A stretch of DNA of 64,000 nt from positions 1-64,000 of the forward strand of contig JAIMKP010000010.1 in the NCBI GenBank assembly GCA_020692355.1, in the 5' to 3' direction. Numbering within the stretch: position 1 is the first letter of the stretch; each line of letters begins with the position of its first letter. The notes under the pieces are model-generated. The model had not been told where the DNA came from. It made no database searches and saw nothing but the letters and a program-made list of their open reading frames with translations. The DNA comes from Desulfosporosinus sp. Its GTDB lineage: Bacteria; Bacillota; Desulfitobacteriia; Desulfitobacteriales; Desulfitobacteriaceae. Of the stretch, positions 26,044-35,216 are shown one piece after another. The position numbers and the translations under genes are program-made.

Positions 26044-26535
26044 ATGATGAAGAAGATCTGGCGAACTGCCGTGCATGGCCCTTGGCCATATTGGGTCGGA
26101 GCCATGGTACTGGGCGGACTGAACATCCTGGTTCTTCTAGTGCGCAAAAGGCCTTGGGGAGTGACATCAAACCTTCAAGATTGGGCCGTGTGGCTTGCTC
26201 ACTTGCTTGGGCTGGCTTCTGAACGCATTCCCGTGAGCCAGTTGCTGCTGGCTGAAGGGACATATCTCAATCTTGGGGTTGTTCTTGGAGCTCTCTGGGC
26301 GGCTTTAGCAGCCTCCCAGTGGCGATTTCGCCCGCTGCGTCAGCGCAAATTTGGGTTTTCAGCCTTGATCGGCGGTCTATTCCTAGGGTATGGGGCCAGG
26401 ATTGCCTATGGGTGCAATGTTGGCGGACTCCTAAATGGGATTGCCTCCAGTTCTCTGACGGGCTGGGTATTTGCCCTGGCTGTTTTTCTTGGCACCTGGA
26501 TCGGGGCAAAAATTTTACTGAAATTCCTGGTCTAA
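26044..26535 (+). CDS. YeeE/YedE-family sulfur transporter, C-terminal half
   Basis: The 163-residue membrane protein has GGLFLGYGARIAYGCNVGGLLNG, the third conserved cysteine motif of YeeE-type channels. Together with the 25.2-kb half it restores a full transporter. Its stop overlaps by four bases the end of the convergent LysR gene, so the two transcripts collide here. Confidence 0.85.
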   Translation: MMKKIWRTAVHGPWPYWVGAMVLGGLNILVLLVRKRPWGVTSNLQDWAVWLAHLLGLASERIPVSQLLLAEGTYLNLGVVLGALWAALAASQWRFRPLRQRKFGFSALIGGLFLGYGARIAYGCNVGGLLNGIASSSLTGWVFALAVFLGTWIGAKILLKFLV

Positions 26536-27434
26536 CAGAAGAAGTTTTCGTCAGGATTCGTTAAAAACTTTATGAAGCGCTTGACTGGGCTGGACATGGA
26601 TTTATGGGCGGGATAAACAATATGGTAGGTAAGCGGCATGGGAAGATCCTCTATTTGCATGACACTTAACGTTTTGAGGTAGGCTTCCTTGCGCACCGTT
26701 AACTTGGGAACCACCGCGCCCCCTAGCCCCGCTTCCACTGCAGATTTGATCGCATCAATCGTGCTCATCTCCGCAATCACATTTAAGTCATTGACGGAAT
26801 AGCCATGGCGTTCTAGTGCTGCAGCCAGGATTTTGCGCGAACCGGAGCCATCTTCACGCAGGATGATCGGGTGGTGGAGGAATTCCTTAAGCGGAAACGT
26901 ATCCCCGGTGCGGGGGTGATCCATAGGGACAATGAGCAGGAGTTCGTCCGAGGTTACGGGGATGGCTGCTAGATCAGGCGAATCGGTATAGGTTTCCACG
27001 ACCCCAATGTCGGCTTCATCGGCCATGATTTTCCGAATTACTTCTTCTGAATTGGCAATATCTAAACGAATGGTGACTTCTGGGTGTTCTTCCTTAAATA
27101 AATAAATCGTACAGGGAAGGGAAACGTTTCCGATCGTGGTGCTGGCAGCTACAACCATATGGTTATTTTCACGGAGCAACACGGCTTCCAATTGCTGCTC
27201 CATTTCATCTTGGAGTTCAAGAATTCGCTTTGCATAAACGTAAAAGGTATCGCCAGCCTTGGTCAGAGTTACGCCATGTGGAGTGCGTTCAAAAAGCTGG
27301 CCCCGATAGTACTCTTCGAGGTTCTTAACATGTGTGCTCACCGCAGGTTGGCTCATGTGCATTATTTTGGCTGCTTTTGAAAAACTCTGTAACTGGGTTA
27401 CCATACAGAAGATTTTCAATTGATAACTATCCAT
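26532..27434 (-). CDS. LysR-family regulator (CysL/CysB-like layout)
   Basis: The 300-residue product starts MDSYQLKIFCMVTQLQSFSK and has the LysR helix-turn-helix AAKIMHMSQPAVSTHVKNLE, then a periplasmic-binding-like effector domain (VTIRLDIANSEEVIRKIMADEADIGVV). The start at 27434 is used because GGTGG lies just before it and the conserved domain begins there; the upstream in-frame extension is not LysR-like. It lies between the sulfur uptake genes and the reductase operon, and probably regulates one or both in response to a sulfur metabolite. Confidence 0.9.
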   Translation of the reverse strand: MDSYQLKIFCMVTQLQSFSKAAKIMHMSQPAVSTHVKNLEEYYRGQLFERTPHGVTLTKAGDTFYVYAKRILELQDEMEQQLEAVLLRENNHMVVAASTTIGNVSLPCTIYLFKEEHPEVTIRLDIANSEEVIRKIMADEADIGVVETYTDSPDLAAIPVTSDELLLIVPMDHPRTGDTFPLKEFLHHPIILREDGSGSRKILAAALERHGYSVNDLNVIAEMSTIDAIKSAVEAGLGGAVVPKLTVRKEAYLKTLSVMQIEDLPMPLTYHIVYPAHKSMSSPVKRFIKFLTNPDENFFC

Positions 27435-27634
27435 ATAAACCACCTGCCTTACGGTATAAGCATTTTTAATACCATTGTAAAGCGCCCAGCCTAAAATATC
27501 AAATTGAGTTTTAGGCCCGTCCGACAAAGCAAGGAATAACAACTAATCCGAATCATAAATAGTTCTTATAGTCACATAAACATGTTGAATAAAAGAACAA
27601 AAGGAAAGTACATAAGATATGTCGAACTTAATAC

Positions 27635-27663
27635 TTGAGATAAAATTCTCAAAGATATACAAT
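27635..27663 (+). promoter_or_regulatory. Promoter with overlapping inverted repeat, reductase operon
   Basis: TTGAGA (27635-27640), 17-base spacer, TACAAT (27658-27663). The -35 is also the left arm of TTGAGA-N6-TCTCAA (27635-27652), a perfect inverted repeat with the TN11A form typical of LysR boxes. The divergent LysR gene next door is the natural candidate to bind it. Confidence 0.6.
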
Positions 27664-27709
27664 CTTTCAATTGGAACTAATGGGTACAAATAGGGATAGG
27701 AGGGAACGT

Positions 27710-29953
27710 ATGAAAAGGAGAGACTTCTTAAAAGGAGCGCTCTATGGGACGGGCGGTACCATGATCGCCTTGGGGGGCTTCGGCACCTTGACGAAGCTCG
27801 ATCCGAAAAAAGCAGCAGCGGCCGAGCAGGACGCTCTGTCCACTGTCTTTTCGACATGCGAAATGTGCACTTCTCGCTGCACGGTGGCCTTAAAGGTCAA
27901 GAACGGAAAAGTGGTTAAGGCGGAGGGGCATCCCAATGATACGTCAACCGGCGGCTCTATCTGTGCCAGAGGCAATGCTGCACCATCGCTTCTGTATGAC
28001 CCGGAGCGCATTAAGAAACCGATGATTCGGACGGGTGAGCGTGGCGATGGGAAGTTCAAAGAAGTGAGCTGGGACGAAGCCTACAGTTATATTACTGAGA
28101 AGCTAAAGAATGTACAGAAACAGTACGGTGGGGAAGCCTTGGCTGTGACGAGCCGGGTCAATCCCAATGACATCTTTTTCCGTTCGCTTGCCCGGGCTAT
28201 GGGCAGTCCGAATATGTTTTCACATGAAGCGACTTGTCCAATGACGCGGACGGTGGCGCTCGAGGCGACCTTTGGTAATCCCTATATCGGGGCTGATTAT
28301 GGCAATGCCAAATATATCATTACCAATGGACGCAATTTCTTCGAAGGAATTCATGTCCCGATGGTTAAAGGGGTTATGAAATCCATTAGTAATGGAGGCA
28401 AGCTGGTCGTCCTTGATCCGCGTTTTAGTGTGACGGCGGCCAAAGGGGAATGGGTTCCCATTAAAGGGGCGACAGACCTGGCTTTCATCATGGCTATGGC
28501 CAATGTCATGATTAGTGAAAATCTTTATGACAAGGAGTTTATTGCGCAATATTCGGTTGGGTTCGACAAATGGGTTGAAGCGGTCAAAGACAAGACCCCA
28601 GCCTGGGCTGAACAGGAAACGGGGATTCCCAAGGATAAGATCGTGCAAATCACCCGTGATTTCGCCAAAGCAAAGCCAAATTGCCTGCTCGAATACGGCT
28701 GGCGGACACCGTGGACCGGAAATGATTATCAACTACGCCGAGCGATCATGATCGTCAACATGATGATGGGCAACTGGGAAGTCCCGGGCGGGTACTTCCG
28801 TAAAAAGGGCGCGGCCCTCTTGAAGCCCTATCCGGAGCTGCAGCAATACGCCAAAAGCCTAGGGGGGGGAATGGTACAGCCCGCGTTCCCCAAGCCGGTG
28901 AAAGGACGGATCGACGGAACGGGGGTCAAGGGTACACCCGGGCAGGTCATCCCGGTTCCGGACGGAGCAGTGGGTCAGATTCCCGAGAGCATCCTGACGG
29001 GCAAGCCTTATCCGATCAAAGCGTGGATGGTTTACCGGTTCAATCCCGTGATCAGTATGCCGGAAAGTGAGCGGGTGATCGAGGCGATTAAGAAGCTGGA
29101 TCTGATGGTTACTTGTGATGTCTATATGACCGATGCCGCCTACTACTCGGATGTCGTACTGCCAGAGTGCACCTATATGGAACGCTATGATCCGATGATC
29201 GACAATACCGGGCTGACTCCCAAGTTTCAGATCCGGCAGCCTGCCGTGTCCGTGGTTTACCCAGATACAAAACCAGCTTGGCAGATTTTCAAAGAACTGG
29301 GTGAGAAAATGGGCTATGGTCAGTATTTCCCCTTCAAAGATATGGAGGAATATTTGACGAAGCAACTCGCAGCGGCAGGACTCACCTTAGCCGAGATGAA
29401 GGAGAAAGGTTTCTGGGTACCGCCGGGAATGAAGCCCTTCTTTATGCGGGGTAAGGATCCCAAAGCTCCGGCTCCGACGGCGACCGCCGATCAAAAGATC
29501 CAGATCTTCTCTGAAGAACTGGAAGAAGCGACCAAGCAGGGGATACCTGAGTACAAGCACTATCCACAGCCAGAAAATGGGAAGTTCCGCTTCATCCAGG
29601 GCAAAGTGGCTGTGCACACCAATGCCGGAACCCACAACGTGCCGGTGCTAAATGAACTCATGCCCACCAATACCCTTTGGATCAACTCTGTCAGTGCCGG
29701 GAAGCTCGGGATCAAAGAAGGGGATAGCATCATCATCTCGGCAGGCAAATATGAACACAAAGGGATCGCCAAAGTCACGGAAGGCATTCGCCCGGATAGC
29801 GTGTTTACGTATCACGGATTCGGACGCATCTCGCCCAAGATGACACGGGCCTATGGCAAAGGAATTAATGATAACAAACTCATCCCGAATGAGCTTGGGG
29901 AAATCGGGAATGTTGTGAGTTCGACGACGTTTGTCACGGTGCGCAAGGCCTAG
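27710..29953 (+). CDS. PhsA/PsrA-type molybdopterin oxidoreductase catalytic subunit
   Basis: The 747-residue protein begins MKRRDFLKG, a Tat signal, so it works outside the cytoplasmic membrane. Cys50, Cys53, Cys57 and Cys85 (CEMCTSRC ... SICARG) bind a [4Fe-4S] cluster. Cys about 176 in EATCPMTRT is the probable Mo ligand, as in thiosulfate and polysulfide reductases rather than Ser-type DMSO reductases. A TorD chaperone, four-cluster Fe-S subunit and NrfD anchor follow, as in Phs/Psr complexes. Tetrathionate or arsenate substrates are less likely. AGGAGGGAACGT precedes the ATG. Confidence 0.92.
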   Translation: MKRRDFLKGALYGTGGTMIALGGFGTLTKLDPKKAAAAEQDALSTVFSTCEMCTSRCTVALKVKNGKVVKAEGHPNDTSTGGSICARGNAAPSLLYDPERIKKPMIRTGERGDGKFKEVSWDEAYSYITEKLKNVQKQYGGEALAVTSRVNPNDIFFRSLARAMGSPNMFSHEATCPMTRTVALEATFGNPYIGADYGNAKYIITNGRNFFEGIHVPMVKGVMKSISNGGKLVVLDPRFSVTAAKGEWVPIKGATDLAFIMAMANVMISENLYDKEFIAQYSVGFDKWVEAVKDKTPAWAEQETGIPKDKIVQITRDFAKAKPNCLLEYGWRTPWTGNDYQLRRAIMIVNMMMGNWEVPGGYFRKKGAALLKPYPELQQYAKSLGGGMVQPAFPKPVKGRIDGTGVKGTPGQVIPVPDGAVGQIPESILTGKPYPIKAWMVYRFNPVISMPESERVIEAIKKLDLMVTCDVYMTDAAYYSDVVLPECTYMERYDPMIDNTGLTPKFQIRQPAVSVVYPDTKPAWQIFKELGEKMGYGQYFPFKDMEEYLTKQLAAAGLTLAEMKEKGFWVPPGMKPFFMRGKDPKAPAPTATADQKIQIFSEELEEATKQGIPEYKHYPQPENGKFRFIQGKVAVHTNAGTHNVPVLNELMPTNTLWINSVSAGKLGIKEGDSIIISAGKYEHKGIAKVTEGIRPDSVFTYHGFGRISPKMTRAYGKGINDNKLIPNELGEIGNVVSSTTFVTVRKA

Positions 29954-29982
29954 GAATTTGGAAAGAGCCGGGGGTGGTCATT

Positions 29983-30552
29983 ATGGTTCAGGAAACACGC
30001 GGCGAACTCTATCTTTCCTTTGCCGGGATTTGGCAAAGGCCCCGCCGTGAGATAGCCGATCATCTGGAGGAAATCATCGAACTTTGGTCAGAGGAAATAG
30101 AGATCCCCCCGGAGACCGTTGCCGTCTTGTCGGCGTTTTGCCAAAGGTATCCAGCGGGGGAGGAGCGGCTGAATGCCCTTTGGGCAGAGTATATTCCTCT
30201 TTTTGAAACGGGTGCCGTGGAGGCACCGCCCTACGCTTCGGTTTACCTGGATAAGGGAAGACAGGTGCTGGGAGCAGAGACTCGGGCCGTGCAGGCATTT
30301 TATGCCTCGACTGGGTATGGCATGGGGAATGATAAGCAGGAATTATCGGATCATTTGGCCGTTGAACTCGAATTCTTGGCCCTGCTTGCACGCGACGGCG
30401 AAGAAACGTCTGGCGAGACCTTTCGGCAAAAGCATCTGCTCCCATTCCTTCAGGCTATCCTGCCTCGGATTAAAGGTTCACGACGCCCGGTTTATGCACA
30501 GGCCGCTGAGATCCTGGATAACTGGCAGTTAAAATCTTACGAAAGAGGGTGA
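29983..30552 (+). CDS. TorD-family molybdoenzyme chaperone
   Basis: The 189-residue, all-helical product lies between the catalytic and Fe-S subunit genes, the usual place of a TorD/DmsD-type chaperone. LNALWAEYIPLFETGAVEAPPYASVYLD is the family's central signature (the Y-x-x-x-F and P-P-x-x-S/Y region). It binds the Tat signal and apo-enzyme during cofactor loading in the cytosol. ATG at 29983 has GGGGG eight bases upstream; the GTG at 29974 is less likely. Confidence 0.88.
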   Translation: MVQETRGELYLSFAGIWQRPRREIADHLEEIIELWSEEIEIPPETVAVLSAFCQRYPAGEERLNALWAEYIPLFETGAVEAPPYASVYLDKGRQVLGAETRAVQAFYASTGYGMGNDKQELSDHLAVELEFLALLARDGEETSGETFRQKHLLPFLQAILPRIKGSRRPVYAQAAEILDNWQLKSYERG

Positions 30553-30557
30553 CTTGA

Positions 30558-31118
30558 ATGGCAAAGCATTATGCCATGGCCGTTGTCGTTGCGAAGTGCA
30601 TCGGGTGCCAGGCTTGTACCGTTGCCTGCAAGTTTCAGAATAATGTCCCGGAAGGCCAATACCGGACCAAGACCCCGGTGGTCGGGCCTAAGGGAACTTT
30701 TCCGAATGTGAGCATGTATTTTCTTAAAGAAGCGTGTCAGATGTGTCAGGATGCTCCCTGTGTTAAGGTGTGTCCGACAAAGGCTTCTCATTATAATGAG
30801 GCCGGGGTTGTTTTAGTGGATGTCGATAAATGTGTGGGCTGCAAGTACTGCTTAACGGCTTGCCCGTATGATGCTCGTTTTATTAACAAAGACACCGGAG
30901 CGGCCGACAAGTGTACGTTTTGCTGGGAAGCACGCGTATCTCAAGGGCAAGCGCCCGCCTGTGTCTCCACCTGCGTCGGAGGGGCCCTGGTGTTTGGAGA
31001 CGAAAAGGATCCCAATAGCGAGATTGCGAAGCTCCTGTCTAAAAACAAGGGAGAAGTGCGTAAAGAGGAGTTCGGCACCCGCCCAAGTATCTACTATATC
31101 TTCCAGGGGGTGAAGTAA
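30558..31118 (+). CDS. Four-[4Fe-4S] ferredoxin subunit (PhsB/PsrB-type)
   Basis: The 186-residue product has four cysteine groups: CIGCQACTVAC, CQMCQDAPCVKVCP, CVGCKYCLTACP and CTFCWEARVSQ with a distal CVSTC. It passes electrons from the membrane anchor to the Mo subunit. It has no signal of its own, so it should be co-exported with the Tat-bearing partner. Operon spacing to TorD is five bases and to the anchor gene two bases. The family is shared by DmsB, PhsB and PsrB. Confidence 0.94.
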   Translation: MAKHYAMAVVVAKCIGCQACTVACKFQNNVPEGQYRTKTPVVGPKGTFPNVSMYFLKEACQMCQDAPCVKVCPTKASHYNEAGVVLVDVDKCVGCKYCLTACPYDARFINKDTGAADKCTFCWEARVSQGQAPACVSTCVGGALVFGDEKDPNSEIAKLLSKNKGEVRKEEFGTRPSIYYIFQGVK

Positions 31119-31119
31119 T

Positions 31120-32049
31120 ATGGATATCACTTGGGGTGCAAGTGCGAGCCATGAAATAGCCTGGGGTGGCATGATTGCCGTTTACCTCTTCTTAGCCGGG
31201 ATTGCCGCTGGGGCTTTCCTCACAGCCGCGCTGACGGATCTTTTTGGCAAAAACCGGCCGGCGAAACTGATTCGGGCTGGGGCCTATATCCCACCCATCG
31301 CTATTGTGGTTGGACTTCTGCTTTTAGTCTTTGACTTGGGGCGTCCGCTCAGTTTTTGGAAGCTGATCTTTAACGTCAACTTCGGTTCAGTGATGTCACT
31401 GGGCACGTTTATCATCTCCTTCTTTACCGCCGTCGCGTTGGTCTATGCCTACTTGATCTGGACTTGGCCTGTCGCTCAAGCGCGCGGGATTCAGATTACC
31501 GTGGCTGGAGTGGAAGCGGCGGCTGCTCGGGAGGTTCCGGCTTCGGGGCTCCAAGCTTTGCGCAAACCGGTAGCGGTTGTCGGCTCCCTGTTGGCGTTCG
31601 GAACTGCAACCTACACGGGCTTTCTTCTCTCCGCTGTTTCCACCAACACGTTTTGGAGTGTGCCTTTTCTTGGAATTTCAGGTGTGCCGTTTTTGCCGTT
31701 TTTGTTCCTCGTTTCGGCCATTTCCACCGGTTTGGCGGCTACCCTGATCGGAGCAATTGACTGCAGCGACTTGACGTTGTATAAGAAAGTAGATATCATC
31801 CTCCTGGCGATTGAAATTCTCCTCCTCATCATTCTCTACACGTCTGTGAGTTCGGCCTTCTTCCAAGGTGGTCTGGCTAGCTTGTTCTGGATTGGCGTCG
31901 TTGTTATCGGCCTGCTCATGCCTTTAATCCTAGCTATCTATGGGGTGAGCAAACACAAGAACTTGGTGGTTCCCGTCTGCGGCATGGTGGTTGTCGGAGG
32001 GTTAGCGCTGCGTTACTTCGTGGTTTATGCGGGACAAATGGTAAGATAG
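31120..32049 (+). CDS. NrfD/PsrC-type membrane anchor
   Basis: The 309-residue membrane protein has about eight helices and the family pattern GGMIAVYLFLAGIAAGAFLTAA at the N-terminus and LLVFDLGRPLSFWKLIF. NrfD/PsrC proteins oxidise menaquinol and hand electrons to the Fe-S subunit, usually without haem. The composition supports a menaquinone-dependent, membrane-bound reductase. A terminator follows at 32081, which closes the reductase operon of four genes. Confidence 0.92.
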   Translation: MDITWGASASHEIAWGGMIAVYLFLAGIAAGAFLTAALTDLFGKNRPAKLIRAGAYIPPIAIVVGLLLLVFDLGRPLSFWKLIFNVNFGSVMSLGTFIISFFTAVALVYAYLIWTWPVAQARGIQITVAGVEAAAAREVPASGLQALRKPVAVVGSLLAFGTATYTGFLLSAVSTNTFWSVPFLGISGVPFLPFLFLVSAISTGLAATLIGAIDCSDLTLYKKVDIILLAIEILLLIILYTSVSSAFFQGGLASLFWIGVVVIGLLMPLILAIYGVSKHKNLVVPVCGMVVVGGLALRYFVVYAGQMVR

Positions 32050-32080
32050 GCTGCAAGTGGGCTTTGTAGCGTGCTAAAGC

Positions 32081-32110
32081 AAGAAACCGGGAATTACATC
32101 CCGGTTTCTT
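32081..32110 (+). terminator. Terminator of the reductase operon
   Basis: AAGAAACCGGGA pairs with TCCCGGTTTCTT around a six-base loop, 31 bp after the anchor gene. Confidence 0.75.
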
Positions 32111-32268
32111 GGCATATCAGGAAGTAATTTGTGGGTGCATAAGGGCAACTAGGCGGCCGTCTTCGCTAAGGCTTGGCGCCAGCCAAGTTTTCTTTACTGT
32201 CTACAGGTATTTTGCTTGCTTCAGGCGCGTACATATGGATAGGAGTAATACTAGGGGAGGATGCCTTT

Positions 32269-33480
32269 GTGAGCAGCACCTGGAACACGACTTGGGAAGC
32301 CCATCCAGACCTATTCCTAGCGCAGAATTGGCAAGAATGCCCGCCTGAAAAGAAAAAGGCCTGGCATTTGCCAAACAAGTTTGCTTTTTTCCAAGGGGGA
32401 GAAACCCCGTTAAGGGTTGGAATAGTGGCTAGTTCCAGCATTCCTCGCGAGGAGGAATTTTTATTGGCCGGCATGCTCTGGGGGAATCGGCTGAGCAATG
32501 GGGCCAAGACCGTAATCTATTTTGTCGCTCCCGATTTTTCACCCTTTTTTCTCCATGCCTTGGGGAAGGTTGGCGGGACGCTCAGCGTACGAGCGGTCTA
32601 TTTTCGGGAACGCCTGAACCCGAGCCTGTATCTGATCCCAGAGAACCAATATGGAAAAGGGGTTTCAGCTGAATCTCTGGGGGAACTGCGTCCGGATTTT
32701 CAGCGCTGGGGTATGGGATTGAACCCAGTGGCTCGTGGGCAGTTGGAAGTCGTCCGCGAATTTTTTAATAGCTTGGCCGGGCGCGGGGTGAGAACCTATG
32801 TCAAATCCCAGGCTGTTTCAATTCTCTGGGGTAATCTGGAAATAGCCGAAATTACAAGAAGAGGCAAGAAATTTGAACTCTTGACCAAGACCAAATGGGC
32901 CAAAAGTGCGGAAGAAGCCCAGGCGTTTCAAAAGGCAGGCTGGGTTGATGCGTCAGGAAAATTGAACCCAGAGTTTTGTCAGGTCGTCGAAAAAATAATT
33001 CATTACTTGGATGAATTTAAAGAAAAGGGCGAGTTGCGGCTAAAAGATTTGCTGAGTGCCAGGCTTTACCAAAGTGAAGGGATCATTTCTACGCTATGGG
33101 GGAGACCCTGGGAATGGCCCTGGCAAGCCACAGACCGAAATCAGAGCTGGGTCGGAGTTTTGAGCCAATGGTTCTATTTCCAGGGAGAGGGGCAGCTCAG
33201 CGTGGTCTGCCCGATTTTGGAAAAACCGCTACAAGAGGGAAGCTTAAGCTTTCTTTTAGCGTGCGTTCTGGAGAGAAGCCGTTTGCTCGTCGGGGTTAAA
33301 AGCCAGGGAGAAACCATTGAGTGGGATGGTCGGATCCATTGGTTAACGCTGCCGAGCTTGGAGGAAGAATTGAGGCGTTGGCATTTTTGGCTGCAAGCCC
33401 CAGAACAGTTTCCAATTTGGACTTTGCCGGAATCCTGGAGGAGGGAAAAGTTAGAACACTTATCCGGGAGTTTTGGCTAG
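32269..33480 (+). CDS. Unknown 403-residue protein
   Basis: I do not recognise this protein. GTG at 32269 is chosen over the earlier TTG at 32173 because GGGGAGG lies eight bases before it; the 96 bp before it are then leader. The sequence is rich in Trp (for example ILWGN, WEWPWQATD) and soluble. The opening (WEAHPDLFLAQNWQECPP) and GIVASSSIPREEEFLLAGML could belong to a nucleotide- or nucleic-acid-linked domain, but no motif is diagnostic. It sits alone between the reductase operon and a convergent kinase gene. Coding is supported by length, a strong ribosome site and even composition. Confidence 0.7.
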   Translation: MSSTWNTTWEAHPDLFLAQNWQECPPEKKKAWHLPNKFAFFQGGETPLRVGIVASSSIPREEEFLLAGMLWGNRLSNGAKTVIYFVAPDFSPFFLHALGKVGGTLSVRAVYFRERLNPSLYLIPENQYGKGVSAESLGELRPDFQRWGMGLNPVARGQLEVVREFFNSLAGRGVRTYVKSQAVSILWGNLEIAEITRRGKKFELLTKTKWAKSAEEAQAFQKAGWVDASGKLNPEFCQVVEKIIHYLDEFKEKGELRLKDLLSARLYQSEGIISTLWGRPWEWPWQATDRNQSWVGVLSQWFYFQGEGQLSVVCPILEKPLQEGSLSFLLACVLERSRLLVGVKSQGETIEWDGRIHWLTLPSLEEELRRWHFWLQAPEQFPIWTLPESWRREKLEHLSGSFG

Positions 33481-33539
33481 ACAAGTGCTCCGTGCCTACG
33501 GACGAATGAGTTGGAGTCTCCAGAAGTTAAGTTGCTAAA

Positions 33540-35147
33540 TTATAGTTCGGAAAGTCTGGGAAAGGTGAGGGTAATGCGAGTGCCCTGCCCAGAGGCTGGG
33601 GTTGCCAGAAGAAGGTCACCGTGATGGGCGAGCATGATCTTTTGGGCAATAGTCAGCCCCAGCCCTGTTCCCTCCCTGCGTGTCGTAAAAAAGGGGTCAA
33701 AGACCCGTTCTTTGATCCCTTCTGGAATACCGGGGCCGTCATCTTCCACGGTGACCAAGACTGTATCTTTCATGACAGCCGATTTGAGCCGGATGGTCGC
33801 TCCGCAGGGAGATGCCTCAATGGCATTTTGCAGGATGCTCAGGAGTGCATGGAGGAGTTGATCCTGATCCCCCAAGATATACGGGCCGACATTCGGCCAG
33901 TCAAGTGTAAAGTCCACCTCCGACATGAGAGCGGTCGGATGAAGCATTTGCGTGGCGGAGACGGATAATTTTTTGAGATCAAGGGTATCGAGCCTCGGGG
34001 CGGGGGGATTTGTGAGGAGCAGGAAATGACTGAGGATTTGGTCTGTTACTTTAATTTCATCGAGAATGAGCTGATGGTATGACCTTAGGTGGCTGGGCCA
34101 CTGCTCTGGGGTTATGAGCTGCATGAAGCCCTTGATGGTTGTCATGGGGTTGCGCAGTTCATGGGCTAGTCCAGCCGAAACTTGGCCGATGACGGTAAAC
34201 TTCGCCGCCTGCAGATATGCTTCAAAGCGTTTCCGTTCTGCGCTGATGTCTGAGAGGATGAGGAGAACCCCGCGTGGCACCCCTCGCTCAAGGAGCGGGC
34301 GCCTGTGGTATTGCAGGGTCATGGTTTCATTGTGCCTGTTCCAGGGGAATTCCCCTTGGGTGCTGCTGGGCAGGGGATAGGCCAACGGAGGGATGCCGAG
34401 GATTTTGCAGGCGGTTTTCCCGTGAAGGGCGCTTTTGGGGAGACCCAGTAGGGTGCATGCTTCGGGAAAGGCATCCTCGATCACCCCCCTGAGGTTTAGG
34501 ATGAGTGCCGCTTCCTCGGTGAGATCGAGCGTCTGGCTCTCGTTTGACCTGAGGAGAATCTGAAGCGTCCGCAGGTTTTTTTGATGTTCGCTATGAAGTG
34601 CTCTGTGACTTTGCTGGACGAGGGCGAAGAGCATCAAAAGGGATGTGCCATGGATTAAGACCAAGAGTTTCGGCGAGTCCGGATACAGTTCTTGGGAGAT
34701 AACGAGCAAAACCCCTGATAAAGCGGCCCAGACTCCCCAACGGTAGTTTAGACCGAGGCTAAAGAGAAGGGTGGCTGTCATCCAGAAGAAAGTAGAAAAG
34801 ATAGGGGAAAAGGGCAGAAAAAGATAGAGCAAGACAAAGGCGAAGCTCAAGAGGGGAAAAACCCTCTGTTTCGCGTTCGCCAAAAGGGTTTCACTAGCAA
34901 GCAAGATTGACCAGGCTCCTTCCCGATAAAGAAACAATTCTTGTTCTAGTGTAGCATAAGGAATTCGAGAATAATGTAAAAATATAGGGTAAGCCATGAA
35001 ATAGGACTCAAATGGCCCGATCCCGCTTGCCAACCCGTTTGAAATTGTCGACACAAGGTAAAGTATAGAAAATACGACAAAATAGGGCAGCCGACCCCCA
35101 GCGTTGACCCCGTAAAAGACGCCGGACGTTAGGAATGGACTATCCAT
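33540..35147 (-). CDS. Membrane-bound orphan histidine kinase (KinB-like)
   Basis: A 535-residue kinase. About 160 N-terminal residues form several membrane segments (VVFSILYLV, LLSFAFVLLYLFLPFSPIFSTFFW, LLVLIHGTSLLMLFALV), followed by a PAS-like linker and a full catalytic core: H-box HELRNPMTTIKG (His about 329), N-box LQNAIEA, G1 DDGPGIP, F FDPFFTT, G2 GTGLGLT. The start ATG (35147) leaves 69 bp to the divergent cyclase gene; an in-frame extension to 35318 would overlap that gene. There is no adjacent response regulator, like the sporulation kinases that feed Spo0F/Spo0A. Confidence 0.88.
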   Translation of the reverse strand: MDSPFLTSGVFYGVNAGGRLPYFVVFSILYLVSTISNGLASGIGPFESYFMAYPIFLHYSRIPYATLEQELFLYREGAWSILLASETLLANAKQRVFPLLSFAFVLLYLFLPFSPIFSTFFWMTATLLFSLGLNYRWGVWAALSGVLLVISQELYPDSPKLLVLIHGTSLLMLFALVQQSHRALHSEHQKNLRTLQILLRSNESQTLDLTEEAALILNLRGVIEDAFPEACTLLGLPKSALHGKTACKILGIPPLAYPLPSSTQGEFPWNRHNETMTLQYHRRPLLERGVPRGVLLILSDISAERKRFEAYLQAAKFTVIGQVSAGLAHELRNPMTTIKGFMQLITPEQWPSHLRSYHQLILDEIKVTDQILSHFLLLTNPPAPRLDTLDLKKLSVSATQMLHPTALMSEVDFTLDWPNVGPYILGDQDQLLHALLSILQNAIEASPCGATIRLKSAVMKDTVLVTVEDDGPGIPEGIKERVFDPFFTTRREGTGLGLTIAQKIMLAHHGDLLLATPASGQGTRITLTFPRLSEL

Positions 35148-35216
35148 AAACTGCACGCGTTTCCTTATGCCACCATAGTATGGGGTGGAAGACGTTACCA
35201 GAATGGAGACGGTGCA

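Noticed and set aside
27543-27857. A minus-strand frame opposite the reductase start
   Set aside because: It lies over the promoter and Tat signal coding region and has biased, shadow-type composition.
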